DNA of 49,520 bases from an uncultured Clostridia bacterium (lineage in GTDB: Bacteria > Bacillota > Clostridia > Lachnospirales > CAG-274): the NCBI GenBank assembly GCA_947589665.1, contig CANQBJ010000010.1:1-49520 (forward strand), read 5' to 3'. Below are positions 8,309 to 16,908 of this stretch, piece after piece (the stretch's first letter is position 1; each line of letters starts with the position of its first letter). The notes under the pieces are model-generated. The model was not told the origin of the DNA and did no database searches. It was given only the letters and a program-made list of their open reading frames with translations. The position numbers were made by a program, and so were the translations under genes.

Positions 8309-8341
8309 TTAGTTGCCGCTAATCAAATAAGCGATAACTAA
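8309..8341 (+). promoter_or_regulatory. feoB leader hairpin, shortened copy of the feoA leader
   Basis: TTAGTTGCCGCT and AGCGATAACTAA form an imperfect stem around AATCAAATA. The same order of words (TTAGT, GCTAATCAA, ATAAGCGA) appears in the leader at 7699-7744, where extra bases separate them. Confidence 0.4.
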
Positions 8342-8361
8342 CTGCGGAAAGGAGATCAAAA

Positions 8362-10710
8362 ATGGCTTTAACCATTGCACTTGCCGGAAATCCCAACTCA
8401 GGCAAGACGACATTATTCAACGCTTTGACAGGCTCCAATCAGTTTGTGGGAAACTGGCCCGGAGTTACAGTAGAAAAAAAGGAGGGCAAGCTTAAGGGAC
8501 ATAAGGATGTCAGCATTATGGACCTCCCCGGTATTTACTCTCTTTCTCCCTATACTCTTGAGGAGGTAGTGGCAAGAAACTATCTTATAAAGGAAAGACC
8601 CGATGCCATTCTTAATATTGTAGACGGCACCAATCTGGAGAGAAATCTTTACCTTACTACTCAGCTTATGGAACTGGGTATTCCCGTTGTAGTAGCGGTA
8701 AATATGAAGGATATACTTGACAAGACAGGCGACAGGCTTAACCTTGATAATCTGAGCAGATCCCTTGGCGCTCCGACAGTGGAAATATCAGCTCTTAAGG
8801 GTACGGGCATAAAGGAGGCTGCCGATATGGCTGTAAAGGTAGCAGGCAGCTCTCAGAAGGCAGTACATAGGTTTAGCGCCGAGGTTGAGCTTGCCCTTGA
8901 TAAGATAGGGGAAAAGCTTAATGTTGCCGACGGTCAGAAGAGATTCTGTGCCATCAAGGTATTTGAAAGAGATGACAAGATAGAGGAAACTATAGGTAAG
9001 CTTCCCGATGCTGAGGATATAATTTCTGCTGTCGAGAAAAAGCTTGACGATGACAGCGAAAGCATCATTACAAATGAGAGATATGAGTACATAGGCAGTA
9101 TAATAAAGGACTGCTATGTACATAAGAGCGCCCATAAGCTCAGTATTTCAGACAAAATAGACAGAATTGTCACCAACAGATTTTTAGCACTTCCAATTTT
9201 TGCTGTTGTTATGTTTATTGTCTATTATGTTTCGGTCACAACGGTAGGTACTATTGCCACAGACTGGGCTAATGACGGTGTATTTGGAGATGGCTGGTAT
9301 CTATGCGGAATTGGCAGAAGCGACTATGACGAGGCTGCTGCCAATTTCGAAAGAGCCGGCATTATACTTGAAGCGGCAGAGGCTGGAGAGAACTCTGCAT
9401 ATATTGAAGATGAAGAGGGCAATATTGCCGAGACCGTAGAAATAACCGATGAGGCTGTTGCCGAGGCAGAGTCTGTTGAAGAGCCCGACAACGCAGATTT
9501 CGGCATATGGATACCGGGTATACCCGGAATAATAGAGGCAGGTCTTGACGCTATAGGCTGTGCTGAATGGCTTAAGAGCCTTATACTTGACGGTATCGTA
9601 GCAGGTGTAGGCGCTGTACTGGGCTTTGTTCCTCAGATGCTTATACTCTTTATATTCCTTGCCTTCCTGGAGTCCTGCGGATATATGGCAAGGGTCGCAT
9701 TTATTATGGACAGGATATTCAGACGCTTTGGTCTTTCAGGCAAGTCCTTCATACCAATGCTTATAGGTACGGGCTGCGGTGTTCCGGGTGTTATGGCATC
9801 CAGGACAATTGAAAACGACAGGGATAGGAAAATGACTATTATGACTACTACCTTTATTCCCTGCGGCGCCAAGCTGCCTATCATAGCCCTTATAGCAGGC
9901 GCACTTTTCGGCGGCGCATGGTGGGTAGCCCCAAGTGCATACTTTGTAGGCATAGGAGCAATAGTTATATCAGGTATCATTCTTAAGAAGACAAGGATGT
10001 TTGCGGGAGACCCTGCTCCCTTTGTTATGGAGCTTCCCGCCTACCATATGCCTACAGTGTCAAATGTACTGAGAAGTATGTGGGAAAGAGGCTGGTCATT
10101 TATAAAGAAGGCAGGCACTATAATACTTCTTTCAACTATTTTCGTATGGTTCACATCAAGCTTTGGCTTTACGGAAAACGGCTTTGGTATGGTCGACGAC
10201 TTAAGCGACGGTATACTTGCTGCCATAGGCAGGACATTTGCATGGGTATTCACTCCTTTGGGCTTTGGCGACTGGAAGGCTGCCGTTGCCGCCATTACGG
10301 GACTTGTGGCTAAGGAAAATGTTGTAGGTACTTTCGGTATACTTTACGGCTTTGCCGAGGTTGCCGAGGACGGTTCTGAGATATGGGGCGAGCTTGCAGG
10401 CGCATATACTCCCGTGGCGGCTTATGCCTTCCTTGTATTCAATCTTCTCTGCGCTCCGTGTTTTGCGGCGATAGGCGCTATAAAGAGGGAAATGAACTCA
10501 GGCAGGTGGACTCTGTTTGCAATAGGCTATCAGACAGTATTTGCTTACGCTGTTGCTCTTTGCGTATATCAGTTCGGCACATTCTTTACTACGGGGGCAT
10601 TTGGCTTGGGTACTATCATTGCAGGCATTGTATTGCTGGCTATTCTTTATCTGCTTTTCAGACCTTATAAGGAAAGCACAACATTTAAAAGAACGGCTTT
10701 GGCTGACTGA
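8362..10710 (+). CDS. feoB: Ferrous iron transport GTPase-channel FeoB
   Basis: 782 aa inner-membrane Fe2+ transporter. The N-terminal G domain has G1 GNPNSGKT (9-16), G3 DLPG (54-57), G4 NMKD (114-117) and G5 SALKG (143-147). The membrane part contains both gate regions, with GTGCGVPGVMASRTI and PCGAKLPIIALIAGALF. It is longer than many FeoB proteins (about 650-750 aa). Much of the excess is a segment at about residues 305-378, after the first membrane helix, rich in Glu, Asp and Ala and probably outside the cell. The ATG is preceded by AAAGGAG. The next gene is the small FeoB-associated protein. Confidence 0.97.
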   Translation: MALTIALAGNPNSGKTTLFNALTGSNQFVGNWPGVTVEKKEGKLKGHKDVSIMDLPGIYSLSPYTLEEVVARNYLIKERPDAILNIVDGTNLERNLYLTTQLMELGIPVVVAVNMKDILDKTGDRLNLDNLSRSLGAPTVEISALKGTGIKEAADMAVKVAGSSQKAVHRFSAEVELALDKIGEKLNVADGQKRFCAIKVFERDDKIEETIGKLPDAEDIISAVEKKLDDDSESIITNERYEYIGSIIKDCYVHKSAHKLSISDKIDRIVTNRFLALPIFAVVMFIVYYVSVTTVGTIATDWANDGVFGDGWYLCGIGRSDYDEAAANFERAGIILEAAEAGENSAYIEDEEGNIAETVEITDEAVAEAESVEEPDNADFGIWIPGIPGIIEAGLDAIGCAEWLKSLILDGIVAGVGAVLGFVPQMLILFIFLAFLESCGYMARVAFIMDRIFRRFGLSGKSFIPMLIGTGCGVPGVMASRTIENDRDRKMTIMTTTFIPCGAKLPIIALIAGALFGGAWWVAPSAYFVGIGAIVISGIILKKTRMFAGDPAPFVMELPAYHMPTVSNVLRSMWERGWSFIKKAGTIILLSTIFVWFTSSFGFTENGFGMVDDLSDGILAAIGRTFAWVFTPLGFGDWKAAVAAITGLVAKENVVGTFGILYGFAEVAEDGSEIWGELAGAYTPVAAYAFLVFNLLCAPCFAAIGAIKREMNSGRWTLFAIGYQTVFAYAVALCVYQFGTFFTTGAFGLGTIIAGIVLLAILYLLFRPYKESTTFKRTALAD

Positions 10711-10726
10711 GAAATGAGGTAGTAAA

Positions 10727-10858
10727 ATGGGGACATTTATAGTAGGAGCTATACTTTTTATTATTGTAGTGTCAATAATAGCAAAGATGATAAAGGATAA
10801 AAAACGGGGCAAGGGCTGCGGCTGCGGCTGTGAAGGCTGCACCCATAAATGCCATTGA
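10727..10858 (+). CDS. FeoB-associated Cys-rich membrane peptide
   Basis: 43 aa. An N-terminal membrane helix (FIVGAILFIIVVSIIAKMI) leads into a basic stretch and a Cys-rich tail, GCGCGCEGCTHKCH. This is the pattern of the FeoB-associated Cys-rich membrane protein family (often placed with FeoC). Position 16 bases after feoB fits. A GAGGT site precedes the ATG. The thiols could handle iron on the inner face, but that is inference. Confidence 0.88.
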   Translation: MGTFIVGAILFIIVVSIIAKMIKDKKRGKGCGCGCEGCTHKCH

Positions 10859-11248
10859 CACGCTTGCAAGAAATGCCTTATGACATTTCTTGCAGTTAGC
10901 TATCAGAACTTTTACCTTCGGTAAAAGCAGGGCTTACGCCCTGTCGGATTTATCTTTCCGATTCAATGGTAGGAACCAGCATTGCACCGAAAGATTTATC
11001 GGACAGCCGAAGGCTGGCTTTCACAAAGTGAAAGTGCTGACGTGTTTACTTATATTTTGGCATTTGCCAAAATATAAGTAAAGTTCCTGTCCTTTGGTTG
11101 CATAGGCGAGCAATAACACGAAGTGTTATGACCAGCCTCGGAGGAAGTGAATTCCCTCAGCAACTTTGCTTCGCAAAGCAAGCCGCATTACTCTCTTGCG
11201 GTTGCAAACCTGCGGATTAAAGTCTGCGACGCCTTTTTCAAGCTGTTC
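10857..11248 (+). repeat. Interspersed repeat B, copy 1
   Basis: Begins with GACACGCTTGCAAGAAATG (10857) and continues to GACATTTCTTGCAG (ends 10895), itself a hairpin. Ends with CCTGCGGATTAAAGTCTGCG...CAAGCTGTTC (11209-11248). Both end blocks recur almost exactly at 21994-22159. The middle holds further hairpins (CTTTTACC/GGTAAAAG; CAGGGC/GCCCTG; CTTTCAC/GTGAAAG) and is longer than in copy 2. It overlaps the last bases of the Cys-rich peptide gene. No credible ORF. Confidence 0.8.
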
Positions 11249-11299
11249 TTTATTTTAATTCGTATTTACTGTCACAATATTGTTTTTTCGGCAATCTGT

Positions 11300-11327
11300 G
11301 GAGGCTGTTCTACTATAGCCTCCTTTT
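11300..11327 (+). terminator. Terminator-like hairpin upstream of the pseudouridine synthase gene
   Basis: GGAGGCT (11300-11306) pairs with AGCCTCC (11317-11323), followed by TTTT. It insulates the next promoter, which starts 4 bases later. Confidence 0.65.
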
Positions 11328-11330
11328 CTA

Positions 11331-11359
11331 TTGACAAAAAATACTATGTCTATTATAAT
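11331..11359 (+). promoter_or_regulatory. Consensus SigA promoter
   Basis: TTGACA (11331-11336), exactly 17 bases, TATAAT (11354-11359). A perfect match, 24 bases before the ATG. Confidence 0.8.
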
Positions 11360-11382
11360 ATTTCCGTCAATGGGAGGATATT

Positions 11383-12351
11383 ATGAGGGAAATACATATA
11401 ACGGATAAGGAAAAAAAACAAAGATTGGATAAATTCCTGCTTAAATATATGAATAAGGCGCCTAAGTCCTTTATATATAAGATGTTGAGGAAGAAGAATA
11501 TAAAGCTAAACGGCAGAAGGGCAGAGGGCAGCGAAATACTTGATACAGGCGATAGTATAAGGCTTTTCCTGTCCGAAGCTACCATACTGTCCTTTACGGA
11601 GGAAAGGACGGTAAAAAAGACAGAGCGGTGCTTTGATATTGTGTACGAGGACGAAAACATACTTCTTTGCAATAAGCCTGCGGGAGTAATAGTCCATTCC
11701 GATATAAGCAATAAGGACAATACGCTTAATGACAGTATATTGTATTATCTGTATTCAAAGGGCGAATACGATACCGACGCTGCCTTTACTCCTTCAATAT
11801 GCAACCGCCTTGACAGAAATACAAGCGGTATGATCACCGCAGGCAAAAATCTTGCCGCCCTGCAGGAGCTTAACAGGATATTCAGAGAGCGTCTTGCAGA
11901 CAAGTACTATATAACTGTTGTAAAGGGAGTTATAAGTAAAGAGGGAGCCGTAGAGGGCTATATCATCAAGAGGGACGACAATACAGTAAGTATTACCGAT
12001 AACAAGGGAGAGGGCAGCTATATTCTTACAAAATACAGACCTCTTGCGGACAATGGAGAGTACACACTGCTTGAGGTAAAGCTTGAAACAGGCAGAAGTC
12101 ATCAGATAAGAGTATCTATGAAACACATAGGACATCCCGTAATAGGAGATACAAAGTATGGGGACATCGGTGTAAACAGATATTTCAGGGATAAATACGG
12201 GCTTAAAAGTCAGTTTCTTCACAGCTTCCGCCTTGTTTTCAAGGCAGAGGAGGGAGCGCTGTCATATCTTTATAACAGGGAATTCATATGCCCTGTAGGG
12301 CACAGAAATGCCTTTATGATCGAAACTCTTTTTAACTATAAAATAAGCTGA
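11383..12351 (+). CDS. RluA-family pseudouridine synthase
   Basis: 322 aa. The N-terminal S4 domain (about residues 10-65) is followed by the RluA catalytic core. The active-site motif reads NRLDRNTSG, with the catalytic Asp in RLD. LETGRSHQIRVSMKHIGHPVIGD is also typical of the family. It converts U to pseudouridine in rRNA. The order S4 then core fits RluC/RluD; the exact target base cannot be told. A second, different family member (RluD/YlyB type) is at 23306-24211. GGGAGG lies 7 bases before the ATG. Confidence 0.92.
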   Translation: MREIHITDKEKKQRLDKFLLKYMNKAPKSFIYKMLRKKNIKLNGRRAEGSEILDTGDSIRLFLSEATILSFTEERTVKKTERCFDIVYEDENILLCNKPAGVIVHSDISNKDNTLNDSILYYLYSKGEYDTDAAFTPSICNRLDRNTSGMITAGKNLAALQELNRIFRERLADKYYITVVKGVISKEGAVEGYIIKRDDNTVSITDNKGEGSYILTKYRPLADNGEYTLLEVKLETGRSHQIRVSMKHIGHPVIGDTKYGDIGVNRYFRDKYGLKSQFLHSFRLVFKAEEGALSYLYNREFICPVGHRNAFMIETLFNYKIS

Positions 12352-12382
12352 TCCTGTGTTCTTGACGGTAAAAAAATTTGTA

Positions 12383-12411
12383 TTGAAAATCCGTATGGAA
12401 TATGATATAAT
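12383..12411 (+). promoter_or_regulatory. SigA-type promoter for the nucleotidyltransferase
   Basis: TTGAAA (12383-12388), 17-base spacer, TATAAT (12406-12411), 34 bases before the chosen ATG. This excludes the longer upstream reading of the frame as the start. Confidence 0.75.
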
Positions 12412-12445
12412 TTTTTTGTATTTACAAATAGGGAGGAAAAATACA

Positions 12446-13180
12446 ATGAAGGCTATAATTTTAGTGGCAGGCTATGCTACAAGGCTCTACCCGCTTACGA
12501 AGGATACACCAAAGCCTCTTCTGAAGGTTGGCGGAAAGCCTATAATTGACTATATTGTCGAGGAGATCAATACTATTGATGCCGTTGATAAAATATATGT
12601 CATAAGCAATCATAAATTTGCGGAGCATTTCAGACTTTGGGCTGAGAAGAAGGTAAATCCCAAGCCTATTGCAGTCATTGATGACGGTACTGATTCCGAT
12701 GAAAACAAAAGAGGGGCAATAGGAGATATTCAGTACACAATAGAGCAGGGCAATATAGACGATGATATTATGGTAATTGCCGGAGATAATCTCTTTACAT
12801 ACAGCCTTAAGGAATATTATGATTTCTATAAGGCAAAAAATGCCGACTGCGTTTGTGTAAAGCAGTTTGACGACAAAGAAATGATAAAGCAGCTTGGTGT
12901 TGTGCTTTTGGATGAAAAGGGCAAGGTCATTGATCTTGAAGAAAAACCTGCTAAGCCCAAAAGTGACAAGGCGGCTTTTGCGACCTATATGTATACAAGA
13001 GATACTGTAAAGATGTTCGGGGATTATATTGCCGAGGGCAACAGTCCCGACGCTCCGGGGTATTTTATTCAGTGGCTCCACAAGAAAAAGGATGTATATG
13101 CCTATGTTATGAACGGCGAATGCTATGATATAGGCACACATAAGGCCCTTGACGAGGTCAGAAGTATATACGGTGAATAA
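12446..13180 (+). CDS. Sugar-phosphate nucleotidyltransferase
   Basis: 244 aa. A GT-A-like nucleotidyltransferase: it opens with MKAIILVAGYATRLYPLT, the NTP-binding loop, followed by DTPKPLLKVGGKPIIDYIVE. VIAGDNLFTYS holds the metal-binding Asp. It probably joins a sugar phosphate to an NTP to make an NDP-sugar. The length, with no hexapeptide tail, fits the simple RmlA/GlmU-N-like type, but the sugar is unknown. ATG 12446 is preceded by GGGAGG. No sugar-biosynthesis neighbours. Confidence 0.9.
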   Translation: MKAIILVAGYATRLYPLTKDTPKPLLKVGGKPIIDYIVEEINTIDAVDKIYVISNHKFAEHFRLWAEKKVNPKPIAVIDDGTDSDENKRGAIGDIQYTIEQGNIDDDIMVIAGDNLFTYSLKEYYDFYKAKNADCVCVKQFDDKEMIKQLGVVLLDEKGKVIDLEEKPAKPKSDKAAFATYMYTRDTVKMFGDYIAEGNSPDAPGYFIQWLHKKKDVYAYVMNGECYDIGTHKALDEVRSIYGE

Positions 13181-13183
13181 ATT

Positions 13184-13216
13184 AAAAGGGCTTTTGCTTA
13201 GGCAGAAGCCTTTTTA
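13184..13216 (+). terminator. Terminator after the nucleotidyltransferase
   Basis: GGGCTTTTGC and GCAGAAGCCT form an imperfect stem with loop TTAG, followed by TTTT. Confidence 0.6.
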
Positions 13217-13233
13217 TAGGGTAAGGTGGAAAA

Positions 13234-13947
13234 ATGACAGGAAATAATGAAAACTATCTGGAATGTGAAAGCAGCCGTGTTTTTAAGATACTTATGCTTG
13301 TAGCAGGCTTTTACGGCGCCTATACATATTCCGTAAGAGGCGGAGTATTCTGCAATGCTCAGACTGCCAATTTTGTGCTTTTTGCCATGGCGCTGGGCAA
13401 GGGCGAGATAACAGGAGGTATCTATTACCTTATACCTATGAGTGCCTATCTTCTGGGTGCCATAGTTTCCGAGATACTGCCTAAGCCCGTCAAGAAAAAA
13501 TATTTTATAAGGTGGGACACACTCCTTATACTCATTGAGATAGCGGCAGTCATACTTCTGGGTTTTCTGCCCGAAAGCGCGCCTCATCAGATATCACAGG
13601 TAGCCATAAATTTCATTTGCTCAATGCAGTACAACACCTTTAGGCAGGCAGAGGGCATACCAATGGCAACTACCTTCTGCACAAACCACTTAAGGCAGAC
13701 AGGCATTGCTCTTGCAAAGGCTATTACAGGCAAAGAGGGCAAAAATATGGAACGCGCTCTTGAACATATAAAAATGATAGGTGTATTTGTAATAGGCGGT
13801 ATTGTTTCGGCATTCCTATGCACACTTTTCAAGGGCAGGGCAATATGGGGAGCGCTTATACCACTTTTAATAGTGTTTATAGACCTTCTCTATGCCGACC
13901 TTAAGACCGAGCGCGAATACATTGAAGCAAAACCTCACGGACACTAA
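13234..13947 (+). CDS. YoaK/DUF1275 family membrane protein
   Basis: 237 aa with about six membrane helices. Family marks include [19 protein letters not shown] near residues 29-47 and the later NTFRQAEG...[13 protein letters not shown], both typical of DUF1275 (YoaK). Its function is unknown; some members are called permeases without proof. It has a GGTGG site and ends 13 bases before rnhA. Confidence 0.88.
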   Translation: MTGNNENYLECESSRVFKILMLVAGFYGAYTYSVRGGVFCNAQTANFVLFAMALGKGEITGGIYYLIPMSAYLLGAIVSEILPKPVKKKYFIRWDTLLILIEIAAVILLGFLPESAPHQISQVAINFICSMQYNTFRQAEGIPMATTFCTNHLRQTGIALAKAITGKEGKNMERALEHIKMIGVFVIGGIVSAFLCTLFKGRAIWGALIPLLIVFIDLLYADLKTEREYIEAKPHGH

Positions 13948-13960
13948 TAAGGAGAAAGAA

Positions 13961-14425
13961 ATGAAGAGCATAGATATATATACGGACGGCGCCTGCTCAG
14001 GCAATCCCGGAGCGGGAGGCTATGGCATTGTGCTTTTATATAAGGGCGCAAGAAAGGAAATAAGCTGCGGATATGCAGTCACCACCAACAACAGAATGGA
14101 GACCCTTGCCGTGATAAGAGCCTTGGAGGCTCTTAAGGAGCCCTGCAAGGTAACCCTTTACAGCGATTCCAAATATGTGGTGGACTCTATTACAAAGGGC
14201 TGGGTATACAGCTGGAAGAAGAAAAACTGGATAAAGTCCGACAAGAAAAAGGCTCTTAATACAGACCTGTGGGAAAGACTTCTGGAATTACTTGATATAC
14301 ACGATGTAGAGTTTGTATGGGTAAAGGGTCATGCGGACAATCCCGAAAACGAGCGCTGCGACCAACTGGCAAGGGAAGCAATAGAGGGAGAAGAACTCCT
14401 TGAGGACAAGGGTTATAATCAATGA
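13961..14425 (+). CDS. rnhA: Ribonuclease HI
   Basis: 154 aa, standard length. The four catalytic acids are present: D9 ([11 protein letters not shown]), E47 (NNRMETLAV), D69 (YSDSKYVV) and D134 (ERCDQLA), with the assisting H124 ([10 protein letters not shown]). Cleaves RNA in RNA-DNA hybrids. Start at 13961 with AAGGAGA upstream; the reading frame extends further but only into the previous gene. Confidence 0.97.
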   Translation: MKSIDIYTDGACSGNPGAGGYGIVLLYKGARKEISCGYAVTTNNRMETLAVIRALEALKEPCKVTLYSDSKYVVDSITKGWVYSWKKKNWIKSDKKKALNTDLWERLLELLDIHDVEFVWVKGHADNPENERCDQLAREAIEGEELLEDKGYNQ

Positions 14426-14457
14426 AAAAAGACAGCGTGGAGAGAGCTGTCTTTTTT
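14425..14457 (+). terminator. Terminator after rnhA
   Basis: AAAAAAGACAGC (14425-14436) pairs with GCTGTCTTTTTT (14446-14457). It starts within the rnhA stop codon. Confidence 0.85.
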
Positions 14458-14458
14458 C

Positions 14459-14836
14459 GTGGAGAGTTGTATATGAATAATAGAGTTTGGCAAATTAATT
14501 GTAGGATTTTGTCATATCCCTTTCTTGAAAATATTATATAATATTTTAATAAAAATGTAAAGAAAATTTAAGAAATTTAATTGTAAACAAAATGTGAACA
14601 AAAAAACGGATGACCTACAGACTGGCAAAAAAGCAAAAATCCGCCTTTAATATAAATTTATTCAGCAAAATTTTCAAAGGCGGCAAAGGCTCAGATACGC
14701 AAGCTTAGGGCGGAAATAAAGTAAAGCTGCCGCCGAGCAGGGCGCTGCTCTTGGCATAGAACATTGCTGCGCTCTGCTATATACAATATAGTCAATAAAA
14801 TTTCCGTAAATAATTATAAAATATGGAAAATTACTG
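14459..14836. other. Long non-coding gap with inverted repeats
   Basis: About 380 bases without a credible ORF. CCGCCTTT (14641-14648) pairs with AAAGGCGG (14676-14683) across a 27-base AT-rich loop. GAGCAG/CTGCTC around 14735-14750 makes a second hairpin. The stretch 14680-14780 is more GC-rich than its surroundings. It may be the remnant of another interspersed repeat or an untranslated RNA; no match to repeats A or B was seen. Confidence 0.4.
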
Positions 14837-14865
14837 TTGAAATTAACATCAAATAGGAATATAAT
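14837..14865 (+). promoter_or_regulatory. SigA-type promoter for the pseudokinase gene
   Basis: TTGAAA (14837-14842), 17-base spacer, TATAAT (14860-14865). The leader would be about 105 bases. Confidence 0.65.
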
Positions 14866-14977
14866 GTATAATGTTCGTTCAAATAAAAAGCTCTTTAGCA
14901 TACTACACATTTTTGTATAAATAATGAACGGATATAAATGACAAATCAGTTTTTTAAATATATCGGAGGAAAATATT

Positions 14978-16255
14978 ATGCGCAGATGTATGTATTGCAT
15001 GAAGGAATACAGTAATAAGCTTGATGTATGCCCTAACTGCGGAAAGGAATATACCGACTCTCCTCTGAGCGGCAGGCATTTAATACCCGGTACGCTTCTT
15101 AACGGAAGATATACGGCAGGCTGCTCTGTTGATCAGAACAGTATATTCGTTACCTATGCGGCATGGGATAATGATAAAGAGGAAAAGGTGCTTATAGATG
15201 AGTATCTGCCCGTCAATCTCTCAGGCAGAGAAAAGGACGGCGCAAGGGTACTGACTAAGAGCGGAGATCAGGCAGATAAGTATTATGCGGGACTTTCCGC
15301 CTTTTCAGACGAGTGCAGGGATCTTCAGGGCTTCAAAAACATAGATATAATAGACAGCTTTGAGGAAAACAATACCTGTTATGCCGTCAGATGCGTTATA
15401 AAGAACGGCAGGACCCTAGCAGAGCTTATAGACAACGACTATGAATATATAAGAAGTCACAGAAATAATATACTTGTAAATATTATAAGGATAATTGCGC
15501 CTATACACGATGCAGGCATAATACACGGCAATCTCTGTCCCGAAACGATCATTGTAAAAGAGGACAACTCTGTTGTGATCACGGACTTTGCCTTTTGCGG
15601 CTTTATGTCCAGAATAATACCTGTTTATACAAATGAGGGTTATTCTCCTGTCGAGCAGTATTCTCTTGGCGCAAGGCTCACCATAGCGGCAGATGTATAC
15701 TCCATAGCCGCTGTGTATTATGAAATGCTTACAGGGGAGATACCTGTATCCGCTCTTGAAAGAGAGAAACAGGATACTCTTATACCGCCCTCTATACTTG
15801 GCATAAAAATAAGACAGGGCATGGAGAATGCCATTATGAATGCCCTTAATATCAAGGCGAACAACAGAACAGCTACAGTACAGGAATTTTATTCCCAGCT
15901 TAAAAACAAGGATACTGCAAGACGTTGGGAAAGAGTCAAGAAAGCTGAAAAGCCGCCTGTAGATTTCTATACCAAAAAGAAATTCTGGTTCAAGACGCTT
16001 ATTGCCGCCATTGTACTTTTAATGATATTCTCCGTTGTGGTAATAGCCATAGAGACTATATCAATAAAGAAGGCTGCGGAAACTACAAATGTTCCTGAGG
16101 TTTCAACGGAAGAGATACCCGATGAGGGCGACAGCTTCTGGGATATTTTCAGGAGTGAGGATGAGCCGGAACAGACTACGGAGGACAAAATAGACGAAGA
16201 TATAAAGCCGCACAAGGACAATGTTACGTCAGAGGCGGCAGTCAATACGGATTAA
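14978..16255 (+). CDS. Zinc-ribbon, kinase-fold membrane protein; probable pseudokinase
   Basis: 425 aa. An N-terminal zinc ribbon (C4, C7, C18, C21) precedes a Ser/Thr-kinase fold, about residues 40-310. One membrane helix follows at about 340-360, with an acidic Thr/Glu/Asp tail outside. Kinase family membership is shown by LNGRYTAG, VLIDEYLP, the catalytic-loop remnant HGNLCPET, ITDFAF and GYSPVEQY. Key residues are changed: the VAIK lysine is Asp (D74), the HRD aspartate is Asn (N185, HGN), and the Gly-rich loop has no glycine pattern (SVDQNSIF). The DFG aspartate remains (D203). Phosphotransfer is unlikely; a sensing or scaffold role is inference. CGGAGGA precedes the ATG. Confidence 0.85.
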   Translation: MRRCMYCMKEYSNKLDVCPNCGKEYTDSPLSGRHLIPGTLLNGRYTAGCSVDQNSIFVTYAAWDNDKEEKVLIDEYLPVNLSGREKDGARVLTKSGDQADKYYAGLSAFSDECRDLQGFKNIDIIDSFEENNTCYAVRCVIKNGRTLAELIDNDYEYIRSHRNNILVNIIRIIAPIHDAGIIHGNLCPETIIVKEDNSVVITDFAFCGFMSRIIPVYTNEGYSPVEQYSLGARLTIAADVYSIAAVYYEMLTGEIPVSALEREKQDTLIPPSILGIKIRQGMENAIMNALNIKANNRTATVQEFYSQLKNKDTARRWERVKKAEKPPVDFYTKKKFWFKTLIAAIVLLMIFSVVVIAIETISIKKAAETTNVPEVSTEEIPDEGDSFWDIFRSEDEPEQTTEDKIDEDIKPHKDNVTSEAAVNTD

Positions 16256-16827
16256 CAGAATATTGGCTTAAGTCTGTACAGTCCTATCAATACTACGGCA
16301 AGACCTGATATTACTGCAATATATTTGCAGTTGATATCGGGTCTTATTTTTTTGCCCAGGGCTATGCCCAGCAGCAGAAATATAAGCTGCGCAGTCATTA
16401 CGCTTAAGGGCAGTACACAGCAGCTTATGCCTGCCATAGATGTACTTACGGCAGCGGCGGAGGAATCAAGGGACAGAGTTATACCTATTACTATTGCCTC
16501 GGGAGTTTCTATGACTCCGGATCTGTTTATATCGCTGAGCTCAGGATTTTCCAGCATTTCATGGATGTTCATATCCTCTTTTTTCTTGTCGGCACATATC
16601 CATATGCCTATGCCTATGAGAAGAAGGGCTCCCGCTATATTGCAGTACGGTATAATATCCTTAAGTAAATTGCCTGCGCCTATTGAAAGCGCTATTGCTC
16701 CCAGACCTATAACAGACAGTGTGAAAAAGGCTTTCAAAGGTATTTTTATACCTCTTATGCCAAATGTTATGCCGAAGGAAAGGGCATCTATGGACAGTAT
16801 AAGTGACAATATCAATATTTCAGCCAT
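16252..16827 (-). CDS. MntP/YtaF-type membrane protein
   Basis: 191 aa, about six membrane helices in two repeats. Each half has the family Asp motif: LSIDALSFGITFG in the first, LSLDSSAAAVST in the second. A polar loop (about 80-108) joins them. The family covers the Mn2+ exporter MntP and the sporulation protein YtaF; the SFGITFGIRGIKIP stretch is nearer to YtaF as I recall it. Substrate is unproven. It is convergent with the pseudokinase gene, and the two share the palindromic TTAA (16252-16255) for their stop codons. GAGGTGAG precedes the ATG. Confidence 0.85.
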   Translation of the reverse strand: MAEILILSLILSIDALSFGITFGIRGIKIPLKAFFTLSVIGLGAIALSIGAGNLLKDIIPYCNIAGALLLIGIGIWICADKKKEDMNIHEMLENPELSDINRSGVIETPEAIVIGITLSLDSSAAAVSTSMAGISCCVLPLSVMTAQLIFLLLGIALGKKIRPDINCKYIAVISGLAVVLIGLYRLKPIFC

Positions 16828-16908
16828 AAGCTCACCTCATTTTTAAACTATGATGTATAGTCATATTTGTGCCTGTCAAGGTATATATTTTTAAAAGGAG
16901 GTGCTTAT

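Noticed and set aside
10890..11386. Two short plus-strand open frames after feoB
   Set aside because: They read through hairpin-rich repeat B with no ribosome site and differ from the sequence at copy 2.
12461..13141. 226-codon minus-strand open frame
   Set aside because: It lies wholly antisense to the nucleotidyltransferase, has no ribosome site, and its composition (many Ile, Tyr, Cys) is what the reverse strand of such codons gives.
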